Of a stretch of DNA of 64,000 bases, positions 45,391 through 56,265 are shown in pieces. The translations under genes and the position numbers were made by a program. The notes beneath the pieces are model-generated. The model saw only the letters and a list, made by a program, of their open reading frames with translations. It was not told the DNA's origin and searched no databases. Each line of letters opens with the position of its first letter. The first letter of the stretch is position 1. Source of the stretch: Cryptomeria japonica (taxonomy: Eukaryota; Streptophyta; Pinopsida; Cupressales; Cupressaceae); NCBI RefSeq assembly GCF_030272615.1, contig NC_081412.1, positions 41,038,791-41,102,790 of the forward strand, given 5' to 3'.

Positions 45391-46749
45391 TGTGCTACAA
45401 GGAAGGATGTCAAACCTTTCATCCTTAGGCACCTCAGAGAGGTTTTCATGATTGGATACGCTCTTTCTTTTTACTTTTTTGGGATCAAAAAATGCCACGG
45501 TGTGGTTTTCACTAGAAGATCCATGTTTTATTGTTATATTTTTGCAGCAGAAAGGTTTGGCATCCACCCCGAAATATGTTGCGCTATCAAGTTCAATGGT
45601 GAATCTAGCTTTGTGATCCCCACTTGGTATGTTATCCCGTAATTCCAAAAATTCAATGATTGCCTCATCATTTTGGAAGTGGTCAAGACATGGGGGATTA
45701 GGTTGGTTCCATTCGATGAGTTCAGGATGAATAATGGGCATTACTTCATCGATTAGGTTAAGGTCATTAGATGTGTCTATGAGGGTTAAGACATTATGGT
45801 GAAGGTCATTGATGGTACTCTCCCTATCAGAATTTGGCATAGTATGTGACATAGGGTTTGTGGAAGAATTTTCCAGCTCAGGAACCCAAGAGGTCTTTAT
45901 CTATGCTTCTCCGTAAATAGGGATGTCTTTGCAAGGTGGAGGTAGTGATGTGTCTTCCTCATCTGAAGTATTAAGCTGGATGGGATCAAATTCCCATTCA
46001 TGTGAGTCAGTGTCTAAATCACTTTCCAGCATTCGATTACTATACCATACTGGGATGTCCTTTGTGTTAAACACTGTCGGTGTGATCAGTTGATGTACTT
46101 TTGTAGATGAAATGATCGGTGCTACAGGAAGGATGATGGGGATCAATGAATCCGATATGGGGAGTATTAGTAGTGTTGACTTGGTTGCTTCTGCTAGAAC
46201 CATTGGTGTCATAGATACTGCTATGGGTTCTGATATAGTTGCTACTGCTAACAGTGCTTTTACTATTGCTGCTGATGGGATCACTAGTTTGATTGGTGGG
46301 ATGATTGGCATTGTAAATGGTTGTGTTTGGATTTTGAGCCTCAGTGGGGTAGTTGTGATGGTGTTTGATGCTGCTTTTATAATAAAAGGTGTCCTCTTTG
46401 CAATAGGCTGATATAGTGGTTTGCTGGGTTTTCCTTTGAATATGAGCTTAGGAAAGATCTTCTTTTGAAAGCCTAGGCCTGTATTATCCTTGGGCTTTAA
46501 TTCTGGCAGCGGTGGTTCATGTTTTCCTTGTTTGCAAGGTCCCAAAGCACTCTGACCATCATAACCCATTCTTTGCATAATGAGGAGGCCTTTGCCATAC
46601 TAATTCGTGGGAAGTGTAGCTTGCGGCATATCAGTGGTGATGGGATCTTTATAGATCCATTTCGCTAAGTCCTCATCTTTGGTTTCTTCTTCTTGACTCT
46701 TCCCAAGGAAGAAAGGTGTCAAAGCGCATGCTGGTGTGATCAGTGGTTG
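45391..46749 (-). pseudogene. Protease-RT linker with G-patch-like motif (F)
   Basis: The open pieces 46578-45901 and 45852-45388 join the protease to RT. The first begins MQRMGYDGQSALGPCKQGK and has NTGLGFQKK, a G-patch-like pattern. It is followed by a long Ile/Pro/Thr-rich linker and an acidic end (SDEEDTSLPPPC). The second is an acidic segment without known motif. Linkers of this kind separate protease and RT in Tat elements. Confidence 0.55.
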
Positions 46750-47380
46750 CTAAAGTAACTGTTGTGGTTTGCCATGTGTTCTAGGAGAAGTGGGCATTTG
46801 TCCCACACAAAAGAGTTGACTCAAATTGTATTCCCCAAGACCTTCCTCTGCTATTTTCATCTTAAGCTTTTCTTGCTTGGGTATAGTGGTGTTCAAACTG
46901 GCAAGAGAGGCTAGACTTATATATGATGTGGAGGAAATGGCTTCTCTATTGTTAGGAACGATAATCTTTGGTTGATGACTAATATTATGACAATATGCAA
47001 AGGGATTTGCATCGCCCAGAATCGTGATCTCTACACCATTATGTGGGAACTTGATACATTGATGGTAGGTAGATGGAACGGCTTGCATGGCATGTATCCA
47101 AGGTCTTCCTAACAATAGATTGTATGGCAGAGGAAGGTCCAAAACTTGATAGATGATATGTTTCACCACAGGGCCCACTCGGATTGGTCGTACCATAGCT
47201 CCTTTGGATGAACGCTCTGCATCGTCATAGGCTTTTATTGTGATCTTCTTACGGGGATCCACTAATTCTATGGCATATCCCAACACCGTGACCAACTGTA
47301 GTGTACAAATATTCAGGCCTACTCCATTATCAATCAAGACACGCTTGATCCTATGCTAGTTGATAAATCCTTCAATATGG
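46750..47380 (-). pseudogene. Retropepsin of element F
   Basis: The frame reads RVLIDNGVGLNICTLQLV (catalytic D-N-G, with Val in place of the usual Ser), ITIKAYDDAERSSKGAM, VKHIIYQVLDLPLPYN, LLGRPWIHAMQAVPSTYH and CIKFPHNG. The ATG-based ORF starts at 47337, inside the active-site motif; the homologous frame continues upstream, so that ATG is not the true start. The core looks usable, unlike that of B. Confidence 0.8.
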
Positions 47381-47599
47381 AGTGAGGCGTTGTGAGGTTG
47401 CTGGAAGGAAGAGTTGTCACTTTTGGAAAAAAGTGAGACAAGGTGATGACTTTAGACTTCCAACCATGGCTTGGAATCAATCTGTATTTAGGTTTGCAGG
47501 GACTGACACCTCTTGGAGAGCTTGATCCAAGGTTGTTTTATGAGATGGAGATAGGCACAATAGCTCTAAGATAGATATTAGTGTGAGAGTTTTGTCTAA

Positions 47600-49385
47600 C
47601 TATTCCACAAGATTGTACTGCTTTGGGATGGATGAGGTGCCTTGGGGAGCTGCCTTTATAGTAATCTTGCTATGACATGTAACAACATTGCAAGTGGAGC
47701 TAGGATTTTTGATGGTTATAGTTGCAATTTGTTCACTGGCATCATACAGGTGATTTACAGTGTAATTATACCCAACTTGCGTATAATCATTGGTATCAAT
47801 GCCTCTCCTGGAAGTAGAAGGACCCCTTTGATCTGGTGATGGAAGTGGATTTTTAAACATAAGATGATCATTGTTTGTTGTCTTTGGGTCATGTCCTTTG
47901 ATTTTGATTTCACCTTGGTCAATAAGATCCTAAATAAGATCTTTTAATCTGTGACAATTTCTTGTCTTGTGTCCTCTCCCTTGATGGAAATCACAATGTT
48001 CAGTATTCCTCCACCATGCAGGTTTGACTTGAGGTTCATAGTTTGATGTTTTAGGTAGGATTACTAGATTTTGAGAAACCAGTTGTCGCAACACTGTTTT
48101 GATGGGTTCCCCTAAGGGAGTGTATGTTCTTTTTCATTTTTGTTGACGAGGTCTGGGTTCATCGTGAGATGTGATGCGGCCTTGATTTGGAGGAGCAACT
48201 ATGTTAGTTTGAGGTGGGGGGTTTTTTCCTGCAAATCAAACTACAAGTTGTGCACTTTTGATAGTTCTGGCATCCACAACCCCATTGTTGATGATATTTT
48301 TGTTTTTGTTCCAGAAGCTTGGTTTGTCACTATTGAAGCATGGGTGAGAACCATCCTTTGGTTCATTATAGATTTTGATAAGTCCTTTCTTGATGAGAGC
48401 TCGCTCACATTTTAAACCTTTGGTGATCATGTTATTGAAAGAGTTTGTGTCTTTGACATCCAGGTGAAATTCCATTTCTTCGTTTAAGTTGGAAATAAAT
48501 ATTTCCACTAGTTCTTGTTCAGGTAACTGAAGAGAACATCTGCTAAACATTTGATGCCATCGTTGCAGGAATACTGAGAATAGTTCACCTGGTTTTTGTT
48601 TGGTGTTACATAGATCAGCAATGGTGATATCAGGTTCAATGTTATGAGAGTAATGTGCCAGGAACTTCTGAACTAGCTCTTCAAAGGTCCTAATACCACT
48701 TGGTAGTCAGGAAAACCATGATGTGGTTGTTCCTCCCAAGCTTTGGGGAAAGAGGTGCATTAGGTATGTATCTTCGTATGCTACTTCAAGGTAGGCTGAA
48801 TGGAATTCTCTGACATGATCGCGAGGATCTCCTTTTCCTCGATACTTTTCAAACTTGGGTGTTTCGAACCCTCATGGAAAAGGTAGCATATTAAGATTCC
48901 TATCAAAGGGATAGGGAAAAATGTCATTGAGTGAAAATTGATTAGTCTTTACACCACTATGAAGTTGTTGGGTGAGATTTTCAACTTGTTGCTGCAACAT
49001 CTCTATTTCATTTGGAGGAGGAGGTGGTGGGTTACCTCGAGGAATGTTATATTTGATGGGATCTCTACCTCTTTCTTCTTCATGGTGACTTTGTCATTCT
49101 GATGCTTGTCTTAGTTGTGCAAGATCAAAGTCAGAGGGGAGTTTGGCTCCATCTTAAGCAAGCTTTAAAAAGTGAGCATCCGCATTACTCCTGAGTATTT
49201 CATCAAAAAGTCTGTTAAAGAGAGGGTTGTGCTAAGCCCTTTCTATTATTGCAGGAGTAGGAGTACTTGGGTTTTCGTCATTAGCATTTCCTCCAAGTGC
49301 TTCTTGAAATTCATTGATATTTTCCTCCTCTTCTTCTTCAATTTCTATTTCTCATTGCCTTGACTGTGATCAGTTATGAGCCATT
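47600..49385 (-). pseudogene. gag of element F
   Basis: On the minus strand, frame pieces run: acidic N part (EEEEENINEFQEALGG); LSDF-type linker; PYPFDRNLNMLPFP; KFEKYRGKGDPRDHVREFH; EDTYLMHLFPQSLGGTTTSW; TGA; TFEELVQKFLAHY. The open frame 48550-48236 then continues the capsid. Downstream the Tat-type knuckle CDFHQGRGHKTRNCHRLKD lies at about 47998-47942, and the open frame 47860-47600 ends gag. Role as in B. Several single-base stops. Confidence 0.78.
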
Positions 49386-49883
49386 TTGTTTATAAGTTTT
49401 TGTTGAAGTTGGGTGAAAATGATGATGAGTTGTTGATGAAATGATAGATTGATGGTTGGTGAATTGTGTTGCATTTGGATCTCTAGCACTTAAAGGTAGA
49501 TATTACAAAAGTTTTCTCTTTGAATTGCTTGTTTTGATAAGGTTTTGATGTGATAAGGTGTAGAGAAATCTGAGATGTATTACAGACGTAACTACCTAGT
49601 AATGAGAGGATTCACTCATAAACTATTTTTAACATGTGTAGATATGTTTCTTAGGATGAGCTTATCCTAGATGTAGAAACAATCTAAAAGTGATGTTTTG
49701 TGTTTGATTCAAGCAATATCGAAAAGAGAACTTAGGACAAGAACCTCTTGAATATTTTGAGAGTTGAAAATGGATGAGATGATGTGTGAATGAGATAATG
49801 GATGAAATGTGTTAACTTCAATAAAAGCTTTGAGTCTCAAATGGAACAAATTCTACCTCTTCCCTTTCGGGCGTTGGTGGCAT

Positions 49884-50378
49884 TTATCGAGCTACATTGT
49901 ATGTGATACAAATGTTTGGGAAGAAGTTGGGATTGATCTTGCCTCCTTGGTTTTTGTGATAACTCAAAGCTCTATATTGCATAAAAGCTCTGTGGTTAAA
50001 TGACTCTGGATCAAATTCGTTTGATTTACCTTGAAGGTAGAGACGCATGTGATGTAGAAAAACTCTATGAGAGACAAAGATTTGTCTATTTAGATAGAAG
50101 AATTTCCTCCTTTTGATCAAAGCCTTTGAGCTCAATGGTCTTCTTTTCAAGTTGATGTTTTGATGAAGATTCTTCTTTCTCAAGATGTGAAAAATGGTCA
50201 TAAAGTTTGATATTTTTCTTTGTTTTTGATCTTTTTGGTTGTTTTGAAAAATGTTTGGTTGGATTTGAAAAATGTTTGGTTGGATGAATACTTGTTTTGA
50301 TTTTTGGATTTTTATGATGTTTCTTTGACAAGAAAACAAAGCAAGCACACAAACACAAGAATGTTGCCTAAAAGGCAC
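49884..50378 (-). pseudogene. Conserved N-terminal ORF upstream of gag (F)
   Basis: A 164-codon frame ends with KRRKFFYLNRQIFVSHRVFL, HHMRLYLQGKSNEFDPE and QGGKINPNFF. Element B has a clear counterpart at 30340-30580 (FLYINRQLFKSHRTFL, QDKTNEFDKE, QGGKINPAFF). Conservation of the peptide between two diverged elements suggests that this is the true gag N-terminus or a separate small protein. No domain is recognised. The first ~60 codons are repetitive (NIFQIQPN, NIFQNNQK). Confidence 0.6.
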
Positions 50379-51204
50379 AAATGAGTATGGGTCTAGATCA
50401 ACCCAATCCTTGGACTTTTTATGACCCTTTCCTTTAAGTGTATTTTAGGTGTTTTTCTTTCCAAAGCCTGAATTTGGCTCAATTTGCACTTGGTCTTTGA
50501 CTAAAATGAAAACACTTCAAACACTTTTTATCCCTAAGGTCAAATGGCCAGTTGCGATAAATTCAGCCCACATCTTGATATTTCTTCGACTTTGGTACTA
50601 CATACCTTATGAATCCTATTGTGGTAGGTAAGGATGTGATCTACTAAGTCTTGCACAAGCATAACAAATAGATGATCCCTATGATGGGGGAGTCACCACT
50701 TTTATCAAGTCACAAGTGACTTTTCAAAAAGCTACGTTTCTACTCAAGGAAATATGTATGGTGAGTATCTTGGGAGCAAAACCATCTATGCTCTTGCACT
50801 GAATTATATCACAAATATCCTCAATCAATAGAATGGGTGGGCTACTACTTAAAGGTGTTTAGTCATTTTCGATGTCTTTGGACATAAGTTCATTCTGCAG
50901 TGACTCACTTAAGAGCCTTGTAGCTTGTGGTGGGGCTCATTTGTCCTTTTGGTAAGTTACACTATAGGAATAGCTATACCCAAGGCTACAGCTTTCGCTC
51001 TCACTTGATTTCTATAGCGGCTCGAAGGATTTACCACGTGAGGTCATTCCCAATAGTGATGTGTCTCTTGGCAGGCCTCTCTTAAAAAGATAAAAAAAAT
51101 TGAGTGTTACTAACACTTTTCTCTTGCACCTAGGACCACGAAAGCCAAGGGAGAGGATAGTGTGTGTTAGAAGTAGGACCACTCAACCAACTCTTTTGCA
51201 CAAG
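50379..51204 (-). other. Leader and primer-site region of element F
   Basis: It is non-coding. Near 51213-51198 (minus) TTTGGCACACTTGTGC could be a degraded primer site (compare TTTGGYGCCCACCGTG). The leader shares blocks with that of B (see 28680-29100). The expected LTR end GCAGAGCATCA is missing here; see findings. Confidence 0.5.
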
Positions 51205-52679
51205 TGTGCCAAACACGAAATACCCAAAGGTTAGACTGGGACCTGTCATCGTATAACACACAAAAACACAAGAAACAAAGATCAAGTTAGTGTTATTCAA
51301 CCAAGAACTAATCTAAGCAAGCATATCAAAAGAGATACTAAGATCATGCTAACATATTTAACAAATGACACAAATATAAGAAGGCATCTCCAAATGCCTC
51401 TTAACATGTTCTTAGCTCCTTCTCCTTTGTTCCTATCCTCTCCAAGTTCCAAACTAGTGTAGCTCTCAGCAGTTTTTTGCACTATGGATGCTTATGGAGA
51501 TTCAAGATTAAAGTATTTTCTCTAAATATGAATGAAAAGCTAATACTAGATGCTATAGATACTAAGATGATTTGTTTTAAACGAAAATGACAATTATATG
51601 AGTTTATTATGCTAAAATGCTCTCTAAAATTCACTATAGATTAAATGCATACAAGTTTTCAGGATTATGGCTAAGAATGCTAAATGTTTGAGAATTCTTG
51701 AGGCTTGAGCATTTGAAAATGAGGAATGTGAGCTCTATTTATAGGTAAAATGGAGAAATGGATGGTTGAGATTGAGTAATCTCAACAAGGGTCAAGATTG
51801 AATGATTTGAGATCCATGTGAGGGCTTTCAACTCAATCCTAGGATGACAAGTGTCAATGTGAGATAGGTTGAGAGGAGAGGGAATAAGCATTAAATGCTT
51901 GACATGACCTGACAGTTAACTTGGGGGTTAAGGTCAAGGTTAGTTGAATGAATAAACTCTTTATTCAAAGAATAAAGCCTTTATCCAATGGATAAACTCT
52001 TGTGCAAAGGCAAAAGGGATAACCATGGTCAAAGCAATAAATGTTTGAGGAGACACATGAGTGCAAGTTGAAATAACCATAAATGGTTATGTAAGAGCCA
52101 TAAATGGTCATGTAAGAGCCATTAGTGGTTTTGGAAGACTTTGGAGGTTAGATTGTTGAACACACAAAGCATTAAATGCTTTTCAAAGACTTTGAAGTCT
52201 TTGATAAGTGACTCTAAGTTGCTTAGGAATGTGACAATAATTAGGGGATGGATTAGGCTAATTAGGAAGGGGTTAGATGAATCTAGAAGGGGGTTTAGGA
52301 ATGCAAGTGGATTTGGTGGGTGAGGGAAAATAGGATTTTTATTAAAATAAAATTAATTTATTTCAATTAATAGGTGCAAGTTGCATTTGTAGGAAAATGC
52401 AAGTGGGGGAATAAATGATTTAAATAAATGTTTTATTTAATTTATTTAAAAGAGGAATAGGGGATTAAATGAAATAAATATGATTTATTCATTTAATTGA
52501 TTTTGAATTTGGTTGAATGAATTAATTAAAATAAATTGAATAATTTATTTAATTAATAGGAGAATGTTTGAAGATGAATTAATTAAATATTTAATTTAAT
52601 TAACTGATGGCTAGTGGATTTTTAATCAAATAAATAGGAAATATTCATTTAATTAAATGGACAAATTTATGTGACTACA
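51205..52679 (-). mobile_element. 5' LTR of element F
   Basis: On the minus strand it starts TGTAGTCACATAAAT at 52679 and is collinear with the 3' LTR down to 'gggtattt' (51218). TATA element CTATAAATAGAG near 51734-51745. The last ~13 bases of the U5 end differ from the 3' LTR, so the exact inner border is uncertain. The right flank 52680-52684 is the AAAGT duplication. Confidence 0.88.
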
Positions 52680-54007
52680 AAAGTAACTGGTGAAAACCTG
52701 GCAACATGCGCTATTGTGAGAGGACATCTCCTCTATCTATATTTAACCGTTATATCCATAGTTAAGCACTATTGGCCATCACCCAAATTTTATCACAATA
52801 TCCATCCAGGACATACTTAGCATAGTCACTATCCTAGTTTATCCGCATATCCTTTCACCGTATCTCACCATGGCTTGGTAATCACTATACATATCCACAT
52901 TAAGAGGAACACTCAGCTAGGGGCAGCATTGATCAGAACTTGCAGCAAATTCAAGACGTCAAAAACTTGTAGCAAACTCAAAACATCATATCCAGCAAAC
53001 AAAACTCAACAATCACAAAAACCACACATTAATCACTTAACGAGATCCACAAAATATGATGGATGATTTTCTGAAGTATCAAATGTTGCATCTTGCATAA
53101 AGTTTTGACTATTTTTGCAGTTGAACTTTTTGAATTATTGGATCCTCTACATTTTCTCAACAAAAGCTTCAAAGCTAGAGAAAGTCGTGGGGACTCCAAT
53201 ATTTTTTTTAGTTTTTTGTCTGTGATGCAATCATTTGTACTGTGCAGATACTTGTCTTGAGATGCGATTCAAAGCATATCACTGAAGACATGATCCCACA
53301 TTGCACATACAAATGGTTTAATCTTGTCTGTTTATATGCAATCCGCACTCAGGTCGTCCTGGTTCAATTATACCTTGACGCTTGTGCTATCTTGCAAAAT
53401 CAAAAATCATGTACATTTTTCTCAGGTCATTATGGTTCAATTATACCATTATGCTTGTATAAATTTTCAATATATCCCAAACAAATCAATGCTCAATGAT
53501 GATACCTACAAAGAAAGCAAAAAAACATGTGACTATATAGGGATGACCAATGCAAAATAAGGATGCTCAAATCAATTAGTTGCATATCATTTTACAATTA
53601 GTTGTATATCATTTTACAATTAGTTGCATATCATTTTAATCTTGCATTAGTATCATCAGCATATCATTATCATGCATCTCATTTTCAAGATACATCTCAC
53701 AACATATCATTATCATACATCTCATTTTCAAGATACATCTCATAGCATATCATATCATACATCTCATTTTCAAGATGCATCTCGTAAAAATCATGCATTA
53801 ACACATCATATTCAAATCACATACATCCAAGCATTGCATCATCATCATAGAAAAACCAAAATCATATAGAAAGCATAATCCATAACACATCACATAAGGA
53901 TCAAAGAAAATGGTGTCATATATATCTCAAAAATGATCAATGTACAAAATATATCATGTCTATGCCAATACAACAAAATGATCAAAATACAATAGAGACA
54001 ACGTTTC
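52680..54007 (+). other. 3' region of element B after the F insertion
   Basis: It starts with the second AAAGT and continues B (aactggtgaaaacctggcaa, a phrase of the type that follows integrase in plant gypsy elements). No coding motif. CAT-rich phrase repeats (catctcattttcaagatgca, three copies) lie at 53660-53785, and tcattttacaattagttg repeats at 53575-53635. The ORFs here derive from these repeats. Confidence 0.5.
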
Positions 54008-55566
54008 TCAAGTATGACTATCTCCTGGAGGAGACGGTCTCGTGGCAGATGTCCCAGCACCTGGATCTCCAGGGGGATCCTATCTAGGAGGCCCTGTCAC
54101 ACCTCTACTCTCTATCCTCGACCTAATCTCTCGAGATCAACTAGACCTCAATGCTGTGAAACTTGACACTCGACACTCCCTGGGCACCGCATCCTCATAA
54201 TGCCTCCTGTAGTACTCCACCTCCTTGGCTCTCAAATCTAACTCTCTCAAGCTGTCTCTCATCAGGCCACCTATTGTCGTTCTCTGCAAAATATCTGCAA
54301 GCTCCTCTACTCGACCCCGATGCTCTATTTTTGTATCCCGCTCTGTGGTAAGTTGAGAAATCTAACGCTGATGCGCCAATAACTATGTCTGCAACTGCTG
54401 CACTGACAACTCCACAGATCTAATCTGCATGTCCTCCTGATGCATCAAAATTCGCATCTACAAGGGTACCTGTGAAGGGGTACCCTCTATCCCTCTACCT
54501 ATCCTTGGTGCTGGTGGAGGTAAAAAATATGACCTCCTCCTCTAGGCCAATCGTCTAAAATCGTCATACCCTCCCACCACCACTATCATCTCTCCAACCC
54601 TCTCCTTGTTCCCAACTCCAATAACCAAACCTCCTCTCCCTCTATCCACCACAGCCTGCCACACTACTCTCTCAACCTATAGCCCTCTGTCACCACCATC
54701 TCCACCCCTCTCTCCTCTCCTCCCCTGATCCATTCTCCCCCTATCCCCTCGCCAACCTCAGCCACCTCCTCCACCATCTCCACCATCACCTCCTCCACCA
54801 TAACCACCTCCCTCATCCACCTCCTCACCAGCCTCTCCCTGTCTCCCTAGCCTCTCAGGCTGATCATCCTCATCATCATCAAAAGCGGGAATCATCTCCA
54901 CTGGATATGATATCCTGGCCACTACATGTGCTGCAAAGAGTGTTGCAAACTCATCAGTCATCCCTGCATCCACTATCTCATGGGCATAATCCCATATCTA
55001 GCCGGCTAAGTGAAAGAAATCCTCAACTGCCACTGCACTATCAATAGTGGGTCCCCACTCTGGAACATCCTATCTCTGTCGAGCATATAAACATGCTCCC
55101 TATGGTATCCCCTACTGTCGACCATACTGTCGCAACACCTAGCTATGCAAAAATCTCTCAATAACAAAGGGTGTCCACCCTATCAGATATTTGGAGATGT
55201 ATACATAAGGCATCTCCATCCCATCCTATGCCCATACCTCGCAACCTATATATGGTCACCAGATGACCATATCAATATCATCCAAAACTCTCCTCCAGTG
55301 CTCTAGTTTTCCCATCTTATGCTGGACAACTATCCCTCGATATCTGTATGCATAAGCACACCCAGCAGGCCTACCTCTATCTGCCAGTGGCCTGGCTACG
55401 GGAATATGCTCCCACGCCCATACCTGTAGAAGTGTAACTCCAATGGATAGACTGCTATACCCCAAGTACACCACCTGATGCAGATCCCTATATAAGTGGG
55501 CCAACATAGCCGACCCCCATGCAAATCGGTGACCCTATGTCACCATGCATTAGTACATTCGGGTCA
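54008..55566 (-). pseudogene. Plant mobile domain ORF, N-terminally truncated, antisense in B
   Basis: Minus strand from 55566: stop-interrupted RFAWGSAMLAH, then open 55507-55256 with HLYRDLHQVVYLGYSSLSIG, LLQVWAWEHIPVARP and KMGKLEHWRRVLDDIDMVIW, the central part of the plant mobile domain. It continues through a segment MPYVYISKYLIGW and the open frame 54973-54758, which is acidic then Gly-rich. A coiled-coil-like segment (LSVQQLQTQ-type heptads, near 54400-54340) follows, and the tail ends PPGDSHT at 54008. The first ~110 residues present in the A1 copy (GEMTVTLEDV part) are missing because the foldback element starts at 55567. It is homologous to, but clearly diverged from, the A1 copy. 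Confidence 0.7.
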
Positions 55567-56050
55567 AAATTTCAATGGCAAATCATCGGAATTCCAACAC
55601 AATTTCGTCGCACTACCGACAAAAAAAGCCATTGAAAACTTTGTGTCAGAAGTTTCGACTATCCTTGTGGTCATCACAATTCCGACATCACCTCCAACCT
55701 TTCTGACGACCACCATGGATGCTCATACCCTGAAAGAATACCGTCACGATCTCGGCCTATTATCAGAATTCTGACTCCAAAGGATAAAATTCTGATAGAG
55801 GAGTGTCGTCAAATGCACAGCATCCTCGTCGGAACTCTCCTGGAGGCCATCATCGACTCCAAAGGATAAAATTCGGATAGACGAGTGCCATCGGATGCAC
55901 AACATCCTCGTCGGAACTCTCCTGGAGGCCGTTGTAAATTTATGATGGCCTCCAGGAGAGCTCCGACGAGGATTCTATGCATCCGACGACACTCCTCTGT
56001 CGGAATTTTATCCTTTGGAGTCGGAATTCTGACGATAGGCTGCTTTTTTG
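55567..56050. mobile_element. Foldback / CACTA-like non-autonomous element
   Basis: Left arm 55753-55853 and right arm 55942-56042 are 101-bp inverted repeats with about 11 differences, nearly all transitions at former CpG sites. The 88 bp between them begin with a direct copy of most of the left arm (55854-55930). Toward the left edge lies CACTACCGACAAAAAAAGCC (55611-55630). A related GGCTGCTTTTTTGG lies at 56038-56051 in inverse orientation, so CACTA-type ends are likely. Repeated GTCGGAA/TTCCGAC phrases resemble CACTA subterminal repeats. No coding capacity; the ORF 55809-56081 (-) is a by-product of the arms. Confidence 0.6.
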
Positions 56051-56069
56051 GAAAAAAAAATTTATAGAT

Positions 56070-56265
56070 AAAGATTGACATTGGTATCTCTCTTCTATCT
56101 CTCTTCTCTATCCCTCTCTACTATCTCTCTTCTCTCTCCCCTCTCTAGGTCTCTTTCTCCATCCCTCTCTTCTTCTCTCCCTCTCTACTTCTCTTTCTCT
56201 ACCCTCTCAGGTCATTATCTCTTCCTCTCACCCTCTCTCTCTCTCTCACCTCTATAGGTCTCACC
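56070..56265 (+). repeat. Polypyrimidine (CTCT/CCCT) tract
   Basis: About 195 bases consist almost only of C and T, built from ctctct, tccctctc and ttctct phrases with occasional A. It lies immediately right of the foldback element. Simple sequence; the ORF at 56075-56257 is an artefact. Confidence 0.85.

Larger units (their letters stand above)
38170..52679 (-). mobile_element. Element F: complete 14.5-kb Tat-type Ty3/gypsy element
   Basis: Minus strand, from right to left: 5' LTR (51205-52679), primer-site region, leader, gag, protease, G-patch-like motif, RT-RNase H, second RNase H, integrase, about 2.4 kb of 3' untranslated DNA, polypurine tract, and 3' LTR (38170-39644). It sits inside element B with the duplication AAAGT. 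The two LTRs look at least about 95 percent identical by eye, so F is the youngest large insertion here. Even so, its ORFs hold many stops. It lacks the antisense PMD ORF seen in A1 and B. Confidence 0.9.
26143..55566 (+). mobile_element. Element B: Tat-type Ty3/gypsy, split by element F
   Basis: Parts run in the order 5' LTR (26143-27605), primer site, long leader, gag, protease, G-patch-like motif, RT, RNase H, second RNase H, integrase (to about 38030). Element F then intervenes (38170-52679). B resumes at 52685 (aactggtgaaaacctgg) with a 3' region and an antisense PMD pseudogene to 55566. The order and the second RNase H place it in the Tat lineage (Ogre/Retand/TatI-III). No 3' LTR is found: similarity stops where the foldback element begins. 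All coding parts have stops. Confidence 0.8.

Noticed and set aside
46112-46411. 99-codon plus ORF with membrane-like composition
   Set aside because: Antisense of the Ile/Pro/Thr-rich protease-RT linker of element F.
55809-56081. 90-codon minus ORF
   Set aside because: It reads through the foldback arms; both arms and the middle copy give similar peptides by repetition, not by coding constraint.
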